64,000 nucleotides of DNA. Source: a virus. The translations under genes were made by a program, and so were the position numbers. Shown one piece after another: positions 32,419 to 40,372 of this stretch. A model generated the notes under the pieces. It did no database searches, was not told the DNA's origin, and worked only from the letters and a program-made list of their open reading frames with translations. Location: the IMG/VR virus record IMGVR_UViG_3300048592_001404, positions 1-64,000 of that record. The stretch is one strand, 5' to 3'. The first letter of the stretch is position 1. Every line of letters begins with the position of its first letter.

Positions 32419-33048
32419 ATGGAGCGACCGCAGATGATCGAACCGATCGCCCGAATCCGCATCTCGCTTCAGGAGACCACCCCCGAGATCTGGCGGCGGC
32501 TCGATGTGCCACTCTCGACCAGCCTCCTGGCACTGCACGACATCATCCAGATCTCCATGGGCTGGACGGACTCACATCTCTTCGCGTTCAATGTCGGGGA
32601 CCGGCAATACGGCGTCACCTATCCCGAATACGACATGGGCGGTCCGCGGGTGTTCCATGCGAAGTCGATGCATCTGAAGACGCTCGTCGGCCGCGGCATC
32701 GAGCGCTTCGTCTACGAATATGACTTCGGCGACAGCTGGCGCCATGACATCCTCATCGAGGAGTGCATGGATGGGCTGCCGGACCGGGACTATCCCTTCT
32801 TCATCGGCGGCGAGGGCCGGTGCCCGCCGGAAGATGTCGGCGGCATTTCCGGCTTCGAGGAGTTTCTCGAGGCGGTCAGGAAACCGCGCCATCCCGAGCA
32901 CAGGCGGATGCTTGCGTGGTATGGCAGGCCCTATGATCCACAAGATATCGATGAGCCTCGCATACGAAGGCTGATCGAGGACATGGCCGCCCGGCGGCGG
33001 GGCCCGCTGATGAGCCATCGCAAGGGAGGCAGAACAGCATCCCCATGA
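32419..33048 (+). CDS. Plasmid pRiA4b ORF-3-like protein
   Basis: This 209-aa protein has the PRiA4_ORF3 domain: RIRISLQETTPEIWRRLDVP at the N-terminus, then ALHDIIQISMGWTDSHLFAF and YEYDFGDSWRHDILIEE near residue 100. It has been seen in plasmids and integrated elements; its biochemical role is unknown. An in-frame ATG five codons downstream (32434) is an alternative start. It overlaps the GIY-YIG gene by four bases. Confidence 0.85.
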   Translation: MERPQMIEPIARIRISLQETTPEIWRRLDVPLSTSLLALHDIIQISMGWTDSHLFAFNVGDRQYGVTYPEYDMGGPRVFHAKSMHLKTLVGRGIERFVYEYDFGDSWRHDILIEECMDGLPDRDYPFFIGGEGRCPPEDVGGISGFEEFLEAVRKPRHPEHRRMLAWYGRPYDPQDIDEPRIRRLIEDMAARRRGPLMSHRKGGRTASP

Positions 33049-33320
33049 CCGGGTTCGTCTATGTCATCGGCGCCAGGACCCGGCGCGGAAGCCGGACCTA
33101 TGTTGGCTGGACGCTCGATCCCGAGCGGCGGCTTGCGCAACATAATTCCGGCACTGGCGCCAGATCGACGAGAGGGCTGTCATGGGAGCTTCTCTATCTC
33201 GAGAAGCTCGATACCCGCGCCGCCTCCTTGAGCCGGGAGTGGCACCTCAAGCGGGACCGGCGCTTCCGCAGGCAACTGACAGACCTCTGGCCTTCCCTAG
33301 CTGGCGGCCACGTTGAATAG
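33045..33320 (+). CDS. GIY-YIG nuclease domain protein
   Basis: This 91-aa single-domain protein of the UPF0213/YhbQ type has FVYVIGARTRRGSRTYVGWT as its GIY-YIG equivalent, the catalytic-type Arg in DPERRLAQHNSG, and a downstream Glu in SREWHLKR. It is likely a DNA nuclease; the target is unknown. It is the last gene of the rightward cluster and converges on the DUF7220-like gene with 24 bases of overlap. Confidence 0.85.
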   Translation: MTGFVYVIGARTRRGSRTYVGWTLDPERRLAQHNSGTGARSTRGLSWELLYLEKLDTRAASLSREWHLKRDRRFRRQLTDLWPSLAGGHVE

Positions 33321-33506
33321 CCGGCGGAGTGCGAAGCTCCGGAGAAGCGAGACAACCGTGAACGTGGCACCGATCAGAAGGTTATCGCCGATGGAAGCAT
33401 GCAGCTCGAAGAGCGGGAACACGATGATCTGCGTCAGTATCGCAAGGCCATAGCCCACCACGATGTTGGTGACCGCCTCCACGAGGGACATCCAGCGTGA
33501 CTGCAT
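33297..33506 (-). CDS. Small membrane protein (DUF7220-like)
   Basis: This 69-aa protein has two membrane segments: AVTNIVVGYGLAILTQIIVF and IGDNLLIGATFTVVSLLRSF. Such proteins sit next to phage methyltransferases in many alphaproteobacterial prophages. It overlaps the methyltransferase stop region by one base and the GIY-YIG 3' end on the other strand. Its function is unknown. Confidence 0.7.
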   Translation of the reverse strand: MQSRWMSLVEAVTNIVVGYGLAILTQIIVFPLFELHASIGDNLLIGATFTVVSLLRSFALRRLFNVAAS

Positions 33507-34753
33507 CAGGCGGCATCCTTCGACTTGGACTCCCGTGCGACCTTCAGGTCGTCGAAGGTCCGGTCCTCACCGTCCAGCACGGCCTTGTTGCCGGTGTAGC
33601 CCTGCCAGCGCTGGACGATGACATCGACGTACTTGGGGTCGAGTTCCATGAGCCGCGCCGAGCGGCCGGTGCGCTCGGCGGCGATGAGGGTCGTGCCCGA
33701 GCCACCGAAGAGGTCGAGCACGATGTCCCGGCTCTTGGAGGAATTGGTGATGGCGCGCTCGATCAACTCCACTGGCTTCATGGTGGGATGCAGGTCGTTC
33801 ACCCGCGGCTTGTCGACAAACCAGACGTCGCCCTGGTCACGGGCCCCGCACCAGTAGTGCTGGCTGCCGTCCTTCCAGCCGTACAGGATCGGCTCGTACT
33901 GGCGTTGATAATCTGCGCGGCCCAGCGTGAAGGTGTTCTTCGCCCAGATGATGAAGGTCGACCACTTGCCACCGGCGTCGGTGAAGGCTTTCTGCAGGGT
34001 GTGGACCTCCGAGGAACTCATGCAGATGTAGCAGGCCCCCTTGGTCACCATGAGCAGGTTGACGCAGGTGTCGTAGAGGAACTGGTAGAACCCCTCACCC
34101 AAGGCGTCGTTGAGGATGCGGCGGTCCTTGCCGCGCATCTTGTCCTTTGCCGAGTTCCCGTAGTCCACGTTGTAGGGCGGATCGAGGGCCGCCATGTCCG
34201 CCAGCTGGCCGCCCATCAGCTTCTCGACGTCCGTCATCACGGTGGAGTCGCCGCAGAGAACGCGGTGGTCGCCGAGGATCCAAAGGTCGCCGGGACGGCT
34301 GACAGATTGCTCGGGAACCGGTGGCGCCTCGTCCGGGTCGGTGAGAGCATCGATCTGCTCGGCGCCCAGAAGCCTGTCGAGCTCGTCGGAAACGAAGCCG
34401 GTCAGGGCGAGGTCAAAGTCGTCGAGCTTCAGGTCGCCGAATTCCAGCCGCAGCAACTCATCGTCCCACTCGGCGTTCTCATGCGAGCGGTTGTCCATCA
34501 GCCGGTAGGCTTTGGCCTGGGCCGGGGTCAGGCCTTCTGCGACATGCACCGGGACGGTCTTGAGGCCTAGCTGCTTGGCAGCCTCGAGCCGGGTGTGGCC
34601 GACGATCACCACCATCTTCTCGTCCACGACGATGGGCTGGCGGAAGCCGAATTCGGCGATGGACGCCTTCACGGCATCGATGGCGGCGGCGTTGTTGCGC
34701 GGGTTCCGGGCATAGGGAATCAGCCTCTCCACCGGCATGTCGGTGACGATCAT
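33506..34753 (-). CDS. ParB-domain DNA N-6-adenine/N-4-cytosine methyltransferase
   Basis: This 415-aa protein has an N-terminal ParB/sulfiredoxin-like domain (residues 1-110: LIPYARNPRNNAAAIDAVKA, VGHTRLEAAKQLGLKTVPVH) fused to a methyltransferase. The catalytic DPPYNVDYG is near residue 190 and the AdoMet motif LDLFGGSGTTLIAAERTGR near residue 350, the beta-class order. It probably methylates phage DNA against host restriction. It lies in a leftward operon with DUF1810 and gpZ-like genes. Confidence 0.92.
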   Translation of the reverse strand: MIVTDMPVERLIPYARNPRNNAAAIDAVKASIAEFGFRQPIVVDEKMVVIVGHTRLEAAKQLGLKTVPVHVAEGLTPAQAKAYRLMDNRSHENAEWDDELLRLEFGDLKLDDFDLALTGFVSDELDRLLGAEQIDALTDPDEAPPVPEQSVSRPGDLWILGDHRVLCGDSTVMTDVEKLMGGQLADMAALDPPYNVDYGNSAKDKMRGKDRRILNDALGEGFYQFLYDTCVNLLMVTKGACYICMSSSEVHTLQKAFTDAGGKWSTFIIWAKNTFTLGRADYQRQYEPILYGWKDGSQHYWCGARDQGDVWFVDKPRVNDLHPTMKPVELIERAITNSSKSRDIVLDLFGGSGTTLIAAERTGRSARLMELDPKYVDVIVQRWQGYTGNKAVLDGEDRTFDDLKVARESKSKDAA

Positions 34754-34789
34754 CAGCTACCCCACAGATGGATTGGAATTCGAAGGCCG

Positions 34790-35218
34790 TCAGCGCGACG
34801 GGTGGATGCCCAGAAGATCAAACGTCGCAGCGTCTTCGCGGCCCCTGCAATAGCGGGTCAGGGCCTCCCGGAACGGCTTGTCGCCGCCGCTCGCCAGAGC
34901 GAAGAGCGTCATCGATGAACAGAACTTCACATCATCGGGCGAGCCGAAGATTTCGTGGAGCGTCTTGCCCGTGACGCCCAGGACAGCATCGACGCACTCC
35001 TTCAGCCGCGGGCCGAGGATCGCATGGCCAAGATAGGCGCGGGCCTCGGCAAGATTCTCGATCCCATAGTGCTGGGCCATGAACGACTGGCCCAGGCCCC
35101 GGAGCTGCGGGAAGACGAACCACATCCAGTGGGTCTCCTTGCGCCCGGCGCGAAGCTCGCGGAGCACGGTCTCGATGACCGGATCCTGCGCCTTCACGAA
35201 GCGGTCGAGATCGAACAT
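34790..35218 (-). CDS. DUF1810 family protein
   Basis: This 142-aa protein has the family signature FDLDRFVKAQDPV at the start, ETHWMWFVFPQLRGLGQS near residue 30 and FCSSMTLFALASG near residue 105. DUF1810 proteins are helical and often associated with NADAR-like genes. The start is set at MFDLDRF, which gives the normal family length. The 128-base gap upstream has no gene. Confidence 0.88.
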   Translation of the reverse strand: MFDLDRFVKAQDPVIETVLRELRAGRKETHWMWFVFPQLRGLGQSFMAQHYGIENLAEARAYLGHAILGPRLKECVDAVLGVTGKTLHEIFGSPDDVKFCSSMTLFALASGGDKPFREALTRYCRGREDAATFDLLGIHPSR

Positions 35219-35415
35219 GAACTTCCCGGGAATTGCATGATTATCGGCAGTCTTAGCGCCTATCGGGCGCTGATCAAACCGGACCAACCAGCTATCCGAT
35301 TCAAAACAAAATGGAAAAACTGAAACCAGAAAAATGCTCGAAAACCGGGCGGCGGCGGCAGCGCATATCTCAGGTTGAAAATGGGGCTCCTACCGCCCCC
35401 TCCCCCATCGGGGCA

Positions 35416-35976
35416 TCACCGGCGGACCCCTGCCCGGAGGTCGGCGCCCGAGAGCATCAGCGCAATGAGACGCGCGGACTCGGTGAGGACACGCGGGTGC
35501 TGTTCCTTCCAGGCATCATAGGCTTCGTCCCGCAGCATTTCGGTGGGCACCGACGGTCCCCACAGTTGCTCGATCGGGAAGCGCGCCTTGCCGGTGCGCT
35601 TGAACACCCCGCCGCCGTCCCGCTTGACCACGAAGGCTGAGCGGAAGCTTTGCGCCTTGCCCCAGATCTTCGCGCGCACGCCGTATGAGAACTGCTTCGC
35701 ACCAAAGAAGGACAGCGGGAGATGACGGCCGGTGCCAGAGGTCACGGTCGACATCGTGTTGCGCGTTGCGGACGTGAATCGCGTTGCAGCGTTGACGGCG
35801 CCGCGCGGAATGGACGACTGCTGGGCGAGCGACCGGCGTAGCTGCGTGAAGGACTTGCGGCCTTCCTTGTTCAGCGCCATCGAGAACGCACGGCGGGCCT
35901 CGCCCTCACCGAGACGGGTGCAAGCAGCCTCGAAGCGGATGCGGACATCGTCGGCCTCGAGGAAGCGAACCCGCAT
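35416..35976 (-). CDS. Minor tail protein Z-like (prophage gpZ family)
   Basis: This 186-aa protein has FSMALNKEGRKSFTQLRRSL, then a basic region and FFGAKQFSYGVRAKIWGKAQ, ending with PSVPTEMLRDEAYDAW. This pattern fits the prophage minor tail protein Z family (tail completion). It is displaced by about 12 kb from the head and tail operons and driven by its own promoter, which is unexpected for a tail gene. Family match by eye, so moderately sure. Confidence 0.65.
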   Translation of the reverse strand: MRVRFLEADDVRIRFEAACTRLGEGEARRAFSMALNKEGRKSFTQLRRSLAQQSSIPRGAVNAATRFTSATRNTMSTVTSGTGRHLPLSFFGAKQFSYGVRAKIWGKAQSFRSAFVVKRDGGGVFKRTGKARFPIEQLWGPSVPTEMLRDEAYDAWKEQHPRVLTESARLIALMLSGADLRAGVRR

Positions 35977-36026
35977 GAGAAGCCTCCCAAAAGAAAAACG
36001 CCCAGGGATCTCATCTCCAGGCGCAA

Positions 36027-36048
36027 TTCCGATCTTTCAATATCGGAA
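36027..36048. promoter_or_regulatory. Operator-like dyad TTCCGAT-N8-ATCGGAA
   Basis: TTCCGAT at 36027-36033 and ATCGGAA at 36042-36048 form a perfect 7-bp dyad directly beside the -10 box of the leftward promoter, so a bound repressor would block transcription. A CAATTCCGAT half-site recurs at 36164-36173 near the rightward promoter. Confidence 0.55.
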
Positions 36049-36077
36049 CTTTTAGCCGCGCCGCACGAGGGCGTCAA
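36049..36077 (-). promoter_or_regulatory. Leftward promoter for gpZ-DUF1810-methyltransferase operon
   Basis: On the minus strand, TTGACG (36072-36077) is followed after exactly 17 bases by TAAAAG (36049-36054). It lies 73 bases upstream of the gpZ-like start in a locally AT-richer region. Confidence 0.6.
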
Positions 36078-36224
36078 GAGTGTTTTTCAAGTAATCACGA
36101 ATTTTCTGGAGTAAGTTTGTTTCCAGCACCTTCCGGTTAGCAATAGAAAGATACAAACCCTGACAATTCCGATGTATGGGATCTGCTATAGGGGTACAAT
36201 ATCCGTATCATAGGAATTCGAAGA

Positions 36225-36551
36225 ATGCTCAAATCCGAACTGGTTCAGAAACTAGCCGAGAAGAACCCGCACCTGTACCATCAGGATCTTGAGCGCCTCG
36301 TGAACATCGTCCTGAACGAAATCATCGGGGCGCTGAAGGATGCCGGCCGCGTCGAACTGCGGGGCTTCGGCGCATTCTCGATAAAGTCGCGAGACGGCCG
36401 AGTGGGTCGCAATCCTCGAACCGGCGCACCTGTTGTGGTCGAGCCGAAGCTGGCGCCTTGTTTTCGGACAAGCAGAGATCTGCTTGAACGCATGAGCGGC
36501 GATCCGCCTCGCCTCACACCACAAACATCCTCTGAGCCGATTACATCCTGA
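36225..36551 (+). CDS. IHF beta-like / HU-family DNA-bending protein
   Basis: This 108-aa protein begins [20 protein letters not shown] and carries the family's DNA-binding arm motif [26 protein letters not shown] also fits IHF beta. It is phage-borne and may bend DNA for packaging or integration. The upstream 36.1-36.2 kb region is AT-rich and probably holds its promoter. The 3' end overlaps a gene remnant on the opposite strand. Confidence 0.92.
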   Translation: MLKSELVQKLAEKNPHLYHQDLERLVNIVLNEIIGALKDAGRVELRGFGAFSIKSRDGRVGRNPRTGAPVVVEPKLAPCFRTSRDLLERMSGDPPRLTPQTSSEPITS

Positions 36552-36600
36552 ACAGTCGGACCAGCGCATTCAACGCCACACGCAGGTTGGGCCGCAGAAA
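36541..36600 (-). pseudogene. Remnant copy of the 3' end of the 185-aa gene at 38600
   Basis: This stretch encodes [19 protein letters not shown] and a stop, matching NLRVALNALTRVFRM at the end of the gene at 38600-39157 (13 of 15 residues; about three quarters of bases). No upstream part of the gene follows. It marks the left junction of the transporter/LysR insertion. Confidence 0.75.
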
Positions 36601-36620
36601 GGTCCTCGCAGGAGAGGCCA

Positions 36621-37520
36621 TCAAGACTTTGATGTCAGGAATACCCCGACCAGGGTTACAGCTAGTCCAGCAAACATTGCGATGGTCAGGGGCTCGGAGA
36701 ACATGGCCCAGGCCCAGAGCATCGTGACCGGTGGACTGAGGTAGATCGCGGCGCTGACCTTGGCCACCGGAAACAGCCGCAGGCTCGTGTAGTAGACGAA
36801 GTAGGTGGCGAAGGTAGCGATCAGCACGAGCCACGCCATGCCGACGGCAAAATCTATCGTCAGGGGCGGACCGAGACCATCACCTTGCAGGAGCGCAGCA
36901 GCACCGAACAAGACCGCCCCGGTGAGCGTCTGAATGCACAGGCTCTGATGGACAGGCATGTGCAATGATTTCTGCCTTCTGAAAATCACCGAGGCGAATG
37001 CGAACACGAGCATAGATCCAACCGTGAGCCCGTATGCCCACACTGGAGCAGCTCCAAAGCTGAGGCTGTCGAAGGAGACGATCAGGACGCCCGCAACGGC
37101 GACGGCAGTCCCAAGCCACTGGCGGCCACTCAGTCTTTCTCCGAGTACCGGTTGAGACAGCACGGCAATTGTCAGTGGCAGGAGGTCCGAAATCAGGGCG
37201 ACAAGTCCGGTGGGCACGCGCTGTTCGATCGCGAGTGCAAATCCCCCAAGATAGAGGAACACCGACATCACCCCAAACGTAGCCTGTGCACGAATTGCAC
37301 GAAGACTTGGGCGGGGTCCGAATGCCAGCGCGAAGGGAAGCAGGATCACGCCCGACAGGAGCGTGCGCCAGAACAGGAGGAGGAAGACGCTCGCCTCCTC
37401 ATTGGCAAAACGGATGCCGACGAAGCCTGAACTCCAACCGATGATCAGCATCGCAGCCATCACCGGCCAGAGCAGTGATTTCCGTAGCGGGGACTTGGCG
37501 GGTAGGACGAGGTCGGTCAT
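36621..37520 (-). CDS. EamA/DMT family transporter
   Basis: This 299-aa inner-membrane protein has about ten membrane segments in two EamA repeats: MLIIGWSSGFVGIRFANEEA near the N-terminus and GVFLYLGGFALAIEQRVPTG-type regions in the middle. It exports small metabolites; the substrate is unknown. The start at MTDLVLPAKS is preferred to the upstream ATG. It is divergent from the LysR gene with a 167-base gap that should hold both promoters. It is host-like cargo, not a phage function. Confidence 0.9.
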   Translation of the reverse strand: MTDLVLPAKSPLRKSLLWPVMAAMLIIGWSSGFVGIRFANEEASVFLLLFWRTLLSGVILLPFALAFGPRPSLRAIRAQATFGVMSVFLYLGGFALAIEQRVPTGLVALISDLLPLTIAVLSQPVLGERLSGRQWLGTAVAVAGVLIVSFDSLSFGAAPVWAYGLTVGSMLVFAFASVIFRRQKSLHMPVHQSLCIQTLTGAVLFGAAALLQGDGLGPPLTIDFAVGMAWLVLIATFATYFVYYTSLRLFPVAKVSAAIYLSPPVTMLWAWAMFSEPLTIAMFAGLAVTLVGVFLTSKS

Positions 37521-37687
37521 GAACGGCTCGGATACAGGGCTTTGTGGGGCCGTGAATATTTGAAGGCATACTGGCCTGCACATGACAAATATCGATCACT
37601 CGATGACAAACTATGCGGGAAGAGCAGAAAAGTTTGCCAGAAGTCGGCACCTCAGTCATATTTGGGATCCTGACGTGAGGATTTCTA

Positions 37688-38578
37688 ATGATTGACTTCG
37701 GCACGCGGCGTCTGGACATCGATGCGCTCAGGGCCCTCAGGGCGATCCGACTGCAGGGCGGGGTCACCCGGGCGGCGGAGGCGCTAGGACTTACCCAATC
37801 AGCTGTCAGTCACAAGATCAAACGCCTGGAAATCAGCTTGGACTGTGACCTCCTCAGCCGAAAGGCAGGCACCGCCACGTTCACGGCCGCAGGCGAAGAG
37901 TTGCTGGAATACGCCAGCCGGATTCTCGAACTCCATGACGAAGCGCTTGTCAGCCTTACCAAGACGGATCTTGCCGGCCGCATTCTCCTCGGAATGACTG
38001 AGGACACCACCTGCAGCGACTTAGCGCGCATTCTGGGACGCTTCCGCCGCCTCCATCCACAGGTCACCGTCCGCACAAAGGTTCGCATGAGCCTCGTTCT
38101 TCGCGAACTTCTCGAGCGGGGAGAACTGGACGCAGCGATCGCTCAGGTGTTCTCCCATGAGGTGCGCTCGGCGGACATCGTCCTGTTCCGGGAGGGGCTC
38201 CACTGGGTGAAGTCCAGGGAACTGCACTTGCCCGCCGAGGGAGCTATCCCGTTCCTGTCCTTCGATGACCACTGCTTCTACCGCCAATGGGCACTCGAGG
38301 TGGGACAAGGCGGGGGAGCCTACCTCGATACGGTCCTCGAATGTTCGAGTGCCGCTGGCATCGTCACCGCCGTCTATGCCAGGATGGGCATAGCCCTGCT
38401 GAGCGACCGGTATATTGGCGGCGACATGGAGATCATCACCGAAAGGCTTCCGCCTCCCCCTCCGTTTGCATACGTCGTGCGCCGGTCCCGGAAGGCTCGG
38501 AATCCGGCGCTGGACAGTTTGATCGCCGAGGTGGAGGCAGAGGTCAGCCGCAGCGGGGGTCTGTCTTTGGCAGGCTGA
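37688..38578 (+). CDS. LysR-type transcriptional regulator
   Basis: This 296-aa protein has an N-terminal winged helix (LDIDALRALRAIRLQGGVTRAAEALGLTQSAVSHKIKRLE in two pieces) and a substrate-binding domain from about residue 95. It is divergent from the EamA transporter and probably regulates it, the common arrangement for LysR and exporter pairs. The pair forms one cargo cassette. Confidence 0.92.
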   Translation: MIDFGTRRLDIDALRALRAIRLQGGVTRAAEALGLTQSAVSHKIKRLEISLDCDLLSRKAGTATFTAAGEELLEYASRILELHDEALVSLTKTDLAGRILLGMTEDTTCSDLARILGRFRRLHPQVTVRTKVRMSLVLRELLERGELDAAIAQVFSHEVRSADIVLFREGLHWVKSRELHLPAEGAIPFLSFDDHCFYRQWALEVGQGGGAYLDTVLECSSAAGIVTAVYARMGIALLSDRYIGGDMEIITERLPPPPPFAYVVRRSRKARNPALDSLIAEVEAEVSRSGGLSLAG

Positions 38579-38599
38579 CCATCTCCGAAGTTCCTGCGA

Positions 38600-39157
38600 T
38601 CACATCCTGAACACCCTCGTCAGCGCATTCAATGCCACCCGCAAATTGCCGATGTCCTCCTCGGGCCAGTGCATCGCATCCTCGTCGGTGCAGATGACGC
38701 GGTAGACCAGCAACGTCGGGCGCCTGCCCTGCGACATGCGATGCTCCCGGTCACAGGCGTCCAGCGCATTGGTCGCATCGCTGAACCGCCTCTTGAGCTT
38801 CTCGATAACCTCCAGCACAGGCTCGCTGGGACTGGCCCCGAAGATGCCTTCGTTGACGAGCAACCCGGCGATGGAACGTGGGCTGGGCGAAGGCAGCCCA
38901 CATACCGCATGGTGCTGCCGGTACAGCTCTGCGAAGGCTACGCCCGCCTGGTACTGGGTCTCGCTGATCAACTCGCGGAAGGCAAGCCGGCCCAGCGCCG
39001 TGCCGAGGCGCTCGTCCTTCGCCTGCTTCGCGGTCACGCCGAAATGACGCTTCCGGGCTTCGATGGCCACGCTCATGGCATCCCTCTCCGTTTCATGTCT
39101 GGTGCGCTTACCGCAGGCATAGCGCTTGCCGGGTTTGCGCTTGCGTCCAGGTGCCAT
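38600..39157 (-). CDS. Conserved hypothetical phage protein
   Basis: This 185-aa protein begins MAPGRKRKPGKRYACGKRTR, a basic N-terminus. The middle has SETQYQAGVAFAELYRQHHA, and the C-terminus NLRVALNALTRVFRM. Related genes are common in alphaproteobacterial prophages between RuvC-like and DUF6378 genes, but the function is unknown. Its 3' end is duplicated 2 kb away. Confidence 0.7.
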   Translation of the reverse strand: MAPGRKRKPGKRYACGKRTRHETERDAMSVAIEARKRHFGVTAKQAKDERLGTALGRLAFRELISETQYQAGVAFAELYRQHHAVCGLPSPSPRSIAGLLVNEGIFGASPSEPVLEVIEKLKRRFSDATNALDACDREHRMSQGRRPTLLVYRVICTDEDAMHWPEEDIGNLRVALNALTRVFRM

Positions 39158-39160
39158 GGT

Positions 39161-39445
39161 TCACATTCCTTCCGAGTTTGAGGTTTGGGTCAGCTCGCGC
39201 AGCAACGCGGCGTAGCCGCAGACATCGACTGCCGAGTCTTCGTGAGTGGGATCGTGTGCAAGGCGCGCAAGCTTCAGGTCGAGGAGGCAGAGGACGACCT
39301 GCGCCGGCGTGATCTCGCGCCCCAGCGTCGCCGACCACCGCGCCGCGATAGTCGTCATGTTGCTGTGGACATCGCCGTACTGGGTGCTGCGCTCGGCGAT
39401 AACGTTGGCGACATGCTTCAGGAACATCTCCGCTGGGGTGCTCAT
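39161..39445 (-). CDS. DUF6378 domain protein
   Basis: This 94-aa protein has the pattern HVANVIAERSTQYGDVHSNM then LLDLKLARLAHDPTHEDSAV, as in DUF6378 (a MazG-like small helical phage protein). It overlaps the RuvC-like gene by four bases. It could act on nucleotides, but no catalytic residues can be asserted. Confidence 0.8.
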   Translation of the reverse strand: MSTPAEMFLKHVANVIAERSTQYGDVHSNMTTIAARWSATLGREITPAQVVLCLLDLKLARLAHDPTHEDSAVDVCGYAALLRELTQTSNSEGM

Positions 39446-39969
39446 GCCAGACCTCCGTTGGTCTCAAGGGCCCAAAGCAGAATTGCGATGGCGTCGGCTT
39501 CGTTGTCGTCTGCCGGCTCGAAGCCGCGCTCGCGGACAGCAGCGATCATCGCCGCCTTGTCGGCATTGCCCTTGCCGGCGGCGAAACGTTTGATGGTCCC
39601 AACCGGCACGCCCTGGTACGGCAGGCCATGCTGCTCGCACCAGCTGGTCAGCGTGGCGAGCAGGCCGCCGAACACGTGAGCTGCGTCCGTGCCTGCGTGT
39701 CTGCGTATTTCTTCGAAATAGACGGCATCGATACCGGCGGTAACATCCAGCGTCTGGTCCAGCCACTTGCCGAAGCGCAGGTAGCGCATGCCGCCGCCCT
39801 CATAGCGGCTGGGCCGGAACTCGGCTGTGCCGTGGAGGATCCGGCAGCGAGCCGTGCGAACAGCCCAGCCGGTGGTGGTGCCCAGATCGAGGGCGAGGAT
39901 GGATGGAATCGTCGGGGTTGCCTTTGCCGCAGGGGCAGGCAGAGTCGCGGGTACCATGATGGTCTCCAT
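39442..39969 (-). CDS. RuvC-like Holliday junction resolvase
   Basis: This 175-aa RNase H-fold nuclease has first acidic motif LALDLGTTTGWAV near residue 26, second acidic residue in DAVYFEEIRRH near residue 84, and a C-terminal acidic pair in ADDNEADAIAILLWAL. It probably resolves recombination or replication junctions before packaging. It lies in the leftward replication operon. Confidence 0.88.
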   Translation of the reverse strand: METIMVPATLPAPAAKATPTIPSILALDLGTTTGWAVRTARCRILHGTAEFRPSRYEGGGMRYLRFGKWLDQTLDVTAGIDAVYFEEIRRHAGTDAAHVFGGLLATLTSWCEQHGLPYQGVPVGTIKRFAAGKGNADKAAMIAAVRERGFEPADDNEADAIAILLWALETNGGLA

Positions 39970-40066
39970 TCCCTGTTGGGTTGATCGTCGTGGTGGAGGA
40001 CGGCGGCAGCCTCGTGCTTGGCGGTACTGGCTGCCGTCCGTCTGACTTGGGTGGCAATGGGATCAG

Positions 40067-40369
40067 TTATCCATCGTCCCACCAGTACGGCTCCGGGTTA
40101 GGTGTCACACCCAGCTTCAGCGGGTGGCACCTACCCGTAAGGGAGGAAAATTTGCGCTTTTGCGCTTTGATCAAGTCGTTGATTTCATTTGGCAAATAAC
40201 AAACCGCAGATTTGATCAGTCTACTGAGCAAGTTGCGCTCTTGCGGTCCGTGTAACCTGTTGATCTTGCTGGTATTTTGGGAACCGCAAAAGCGCAAATT
40301 GAAAAGTTGCGGTCGTTGCGGTTGGTGCGGTTGCGTTTGATACGTGGTCCATTCGGTGGCGAAAAGCAT
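40067..40369 (-). CDS. Probable small protein, 100 aa, low complexity
   Basis: The ATG at 40369 is preceded by AGGAGGAGG eight bases upstream, which overlaps the end of the primase-helicase gene. This is the best sign that the frame is translated. The product is Gln/Pro-rich at the N-terminus (MLFATEWTTYQTQPHQPQRP) and ends PNPEPYWWDDG. It coincides with the repeats at 40151-40335, so the reading may partly reflect repeated DNA. No known function. Confidence 0.45.
   Translation of the reverse strand: MLFATEWTTYQTQPHQPQRPQLFNLRFCGSQNTSKINRLHGPQERNLLSRLIKSAVCYLPNEINDLIKAQKRKFSSLTGRCHPLKLGVTPNPEPYWWDDG
40151..40335. repeat. Iteron-like array of TTGCGG/TTGCGC motifs
   Basis: TTGCGCTTTTGCGC lies at 40152-40165. 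TTGCGCTCTTGCGGT at 40233-40247 is inverted as ACCGCAAAAGCGCAA at 40283-40297 (one mismatch). TTGCGGT repeats with a 9-base period at 40307-40331 (third copy GTGCGGT). TTTGATCA occurs twice (40166, 40211). The local sequence is AT-richer than its surroundings and lies next to the replication genes, so it is an origin or operator candidate. Confidence 0.55.
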
Positions 40370-40372
40370 GGT

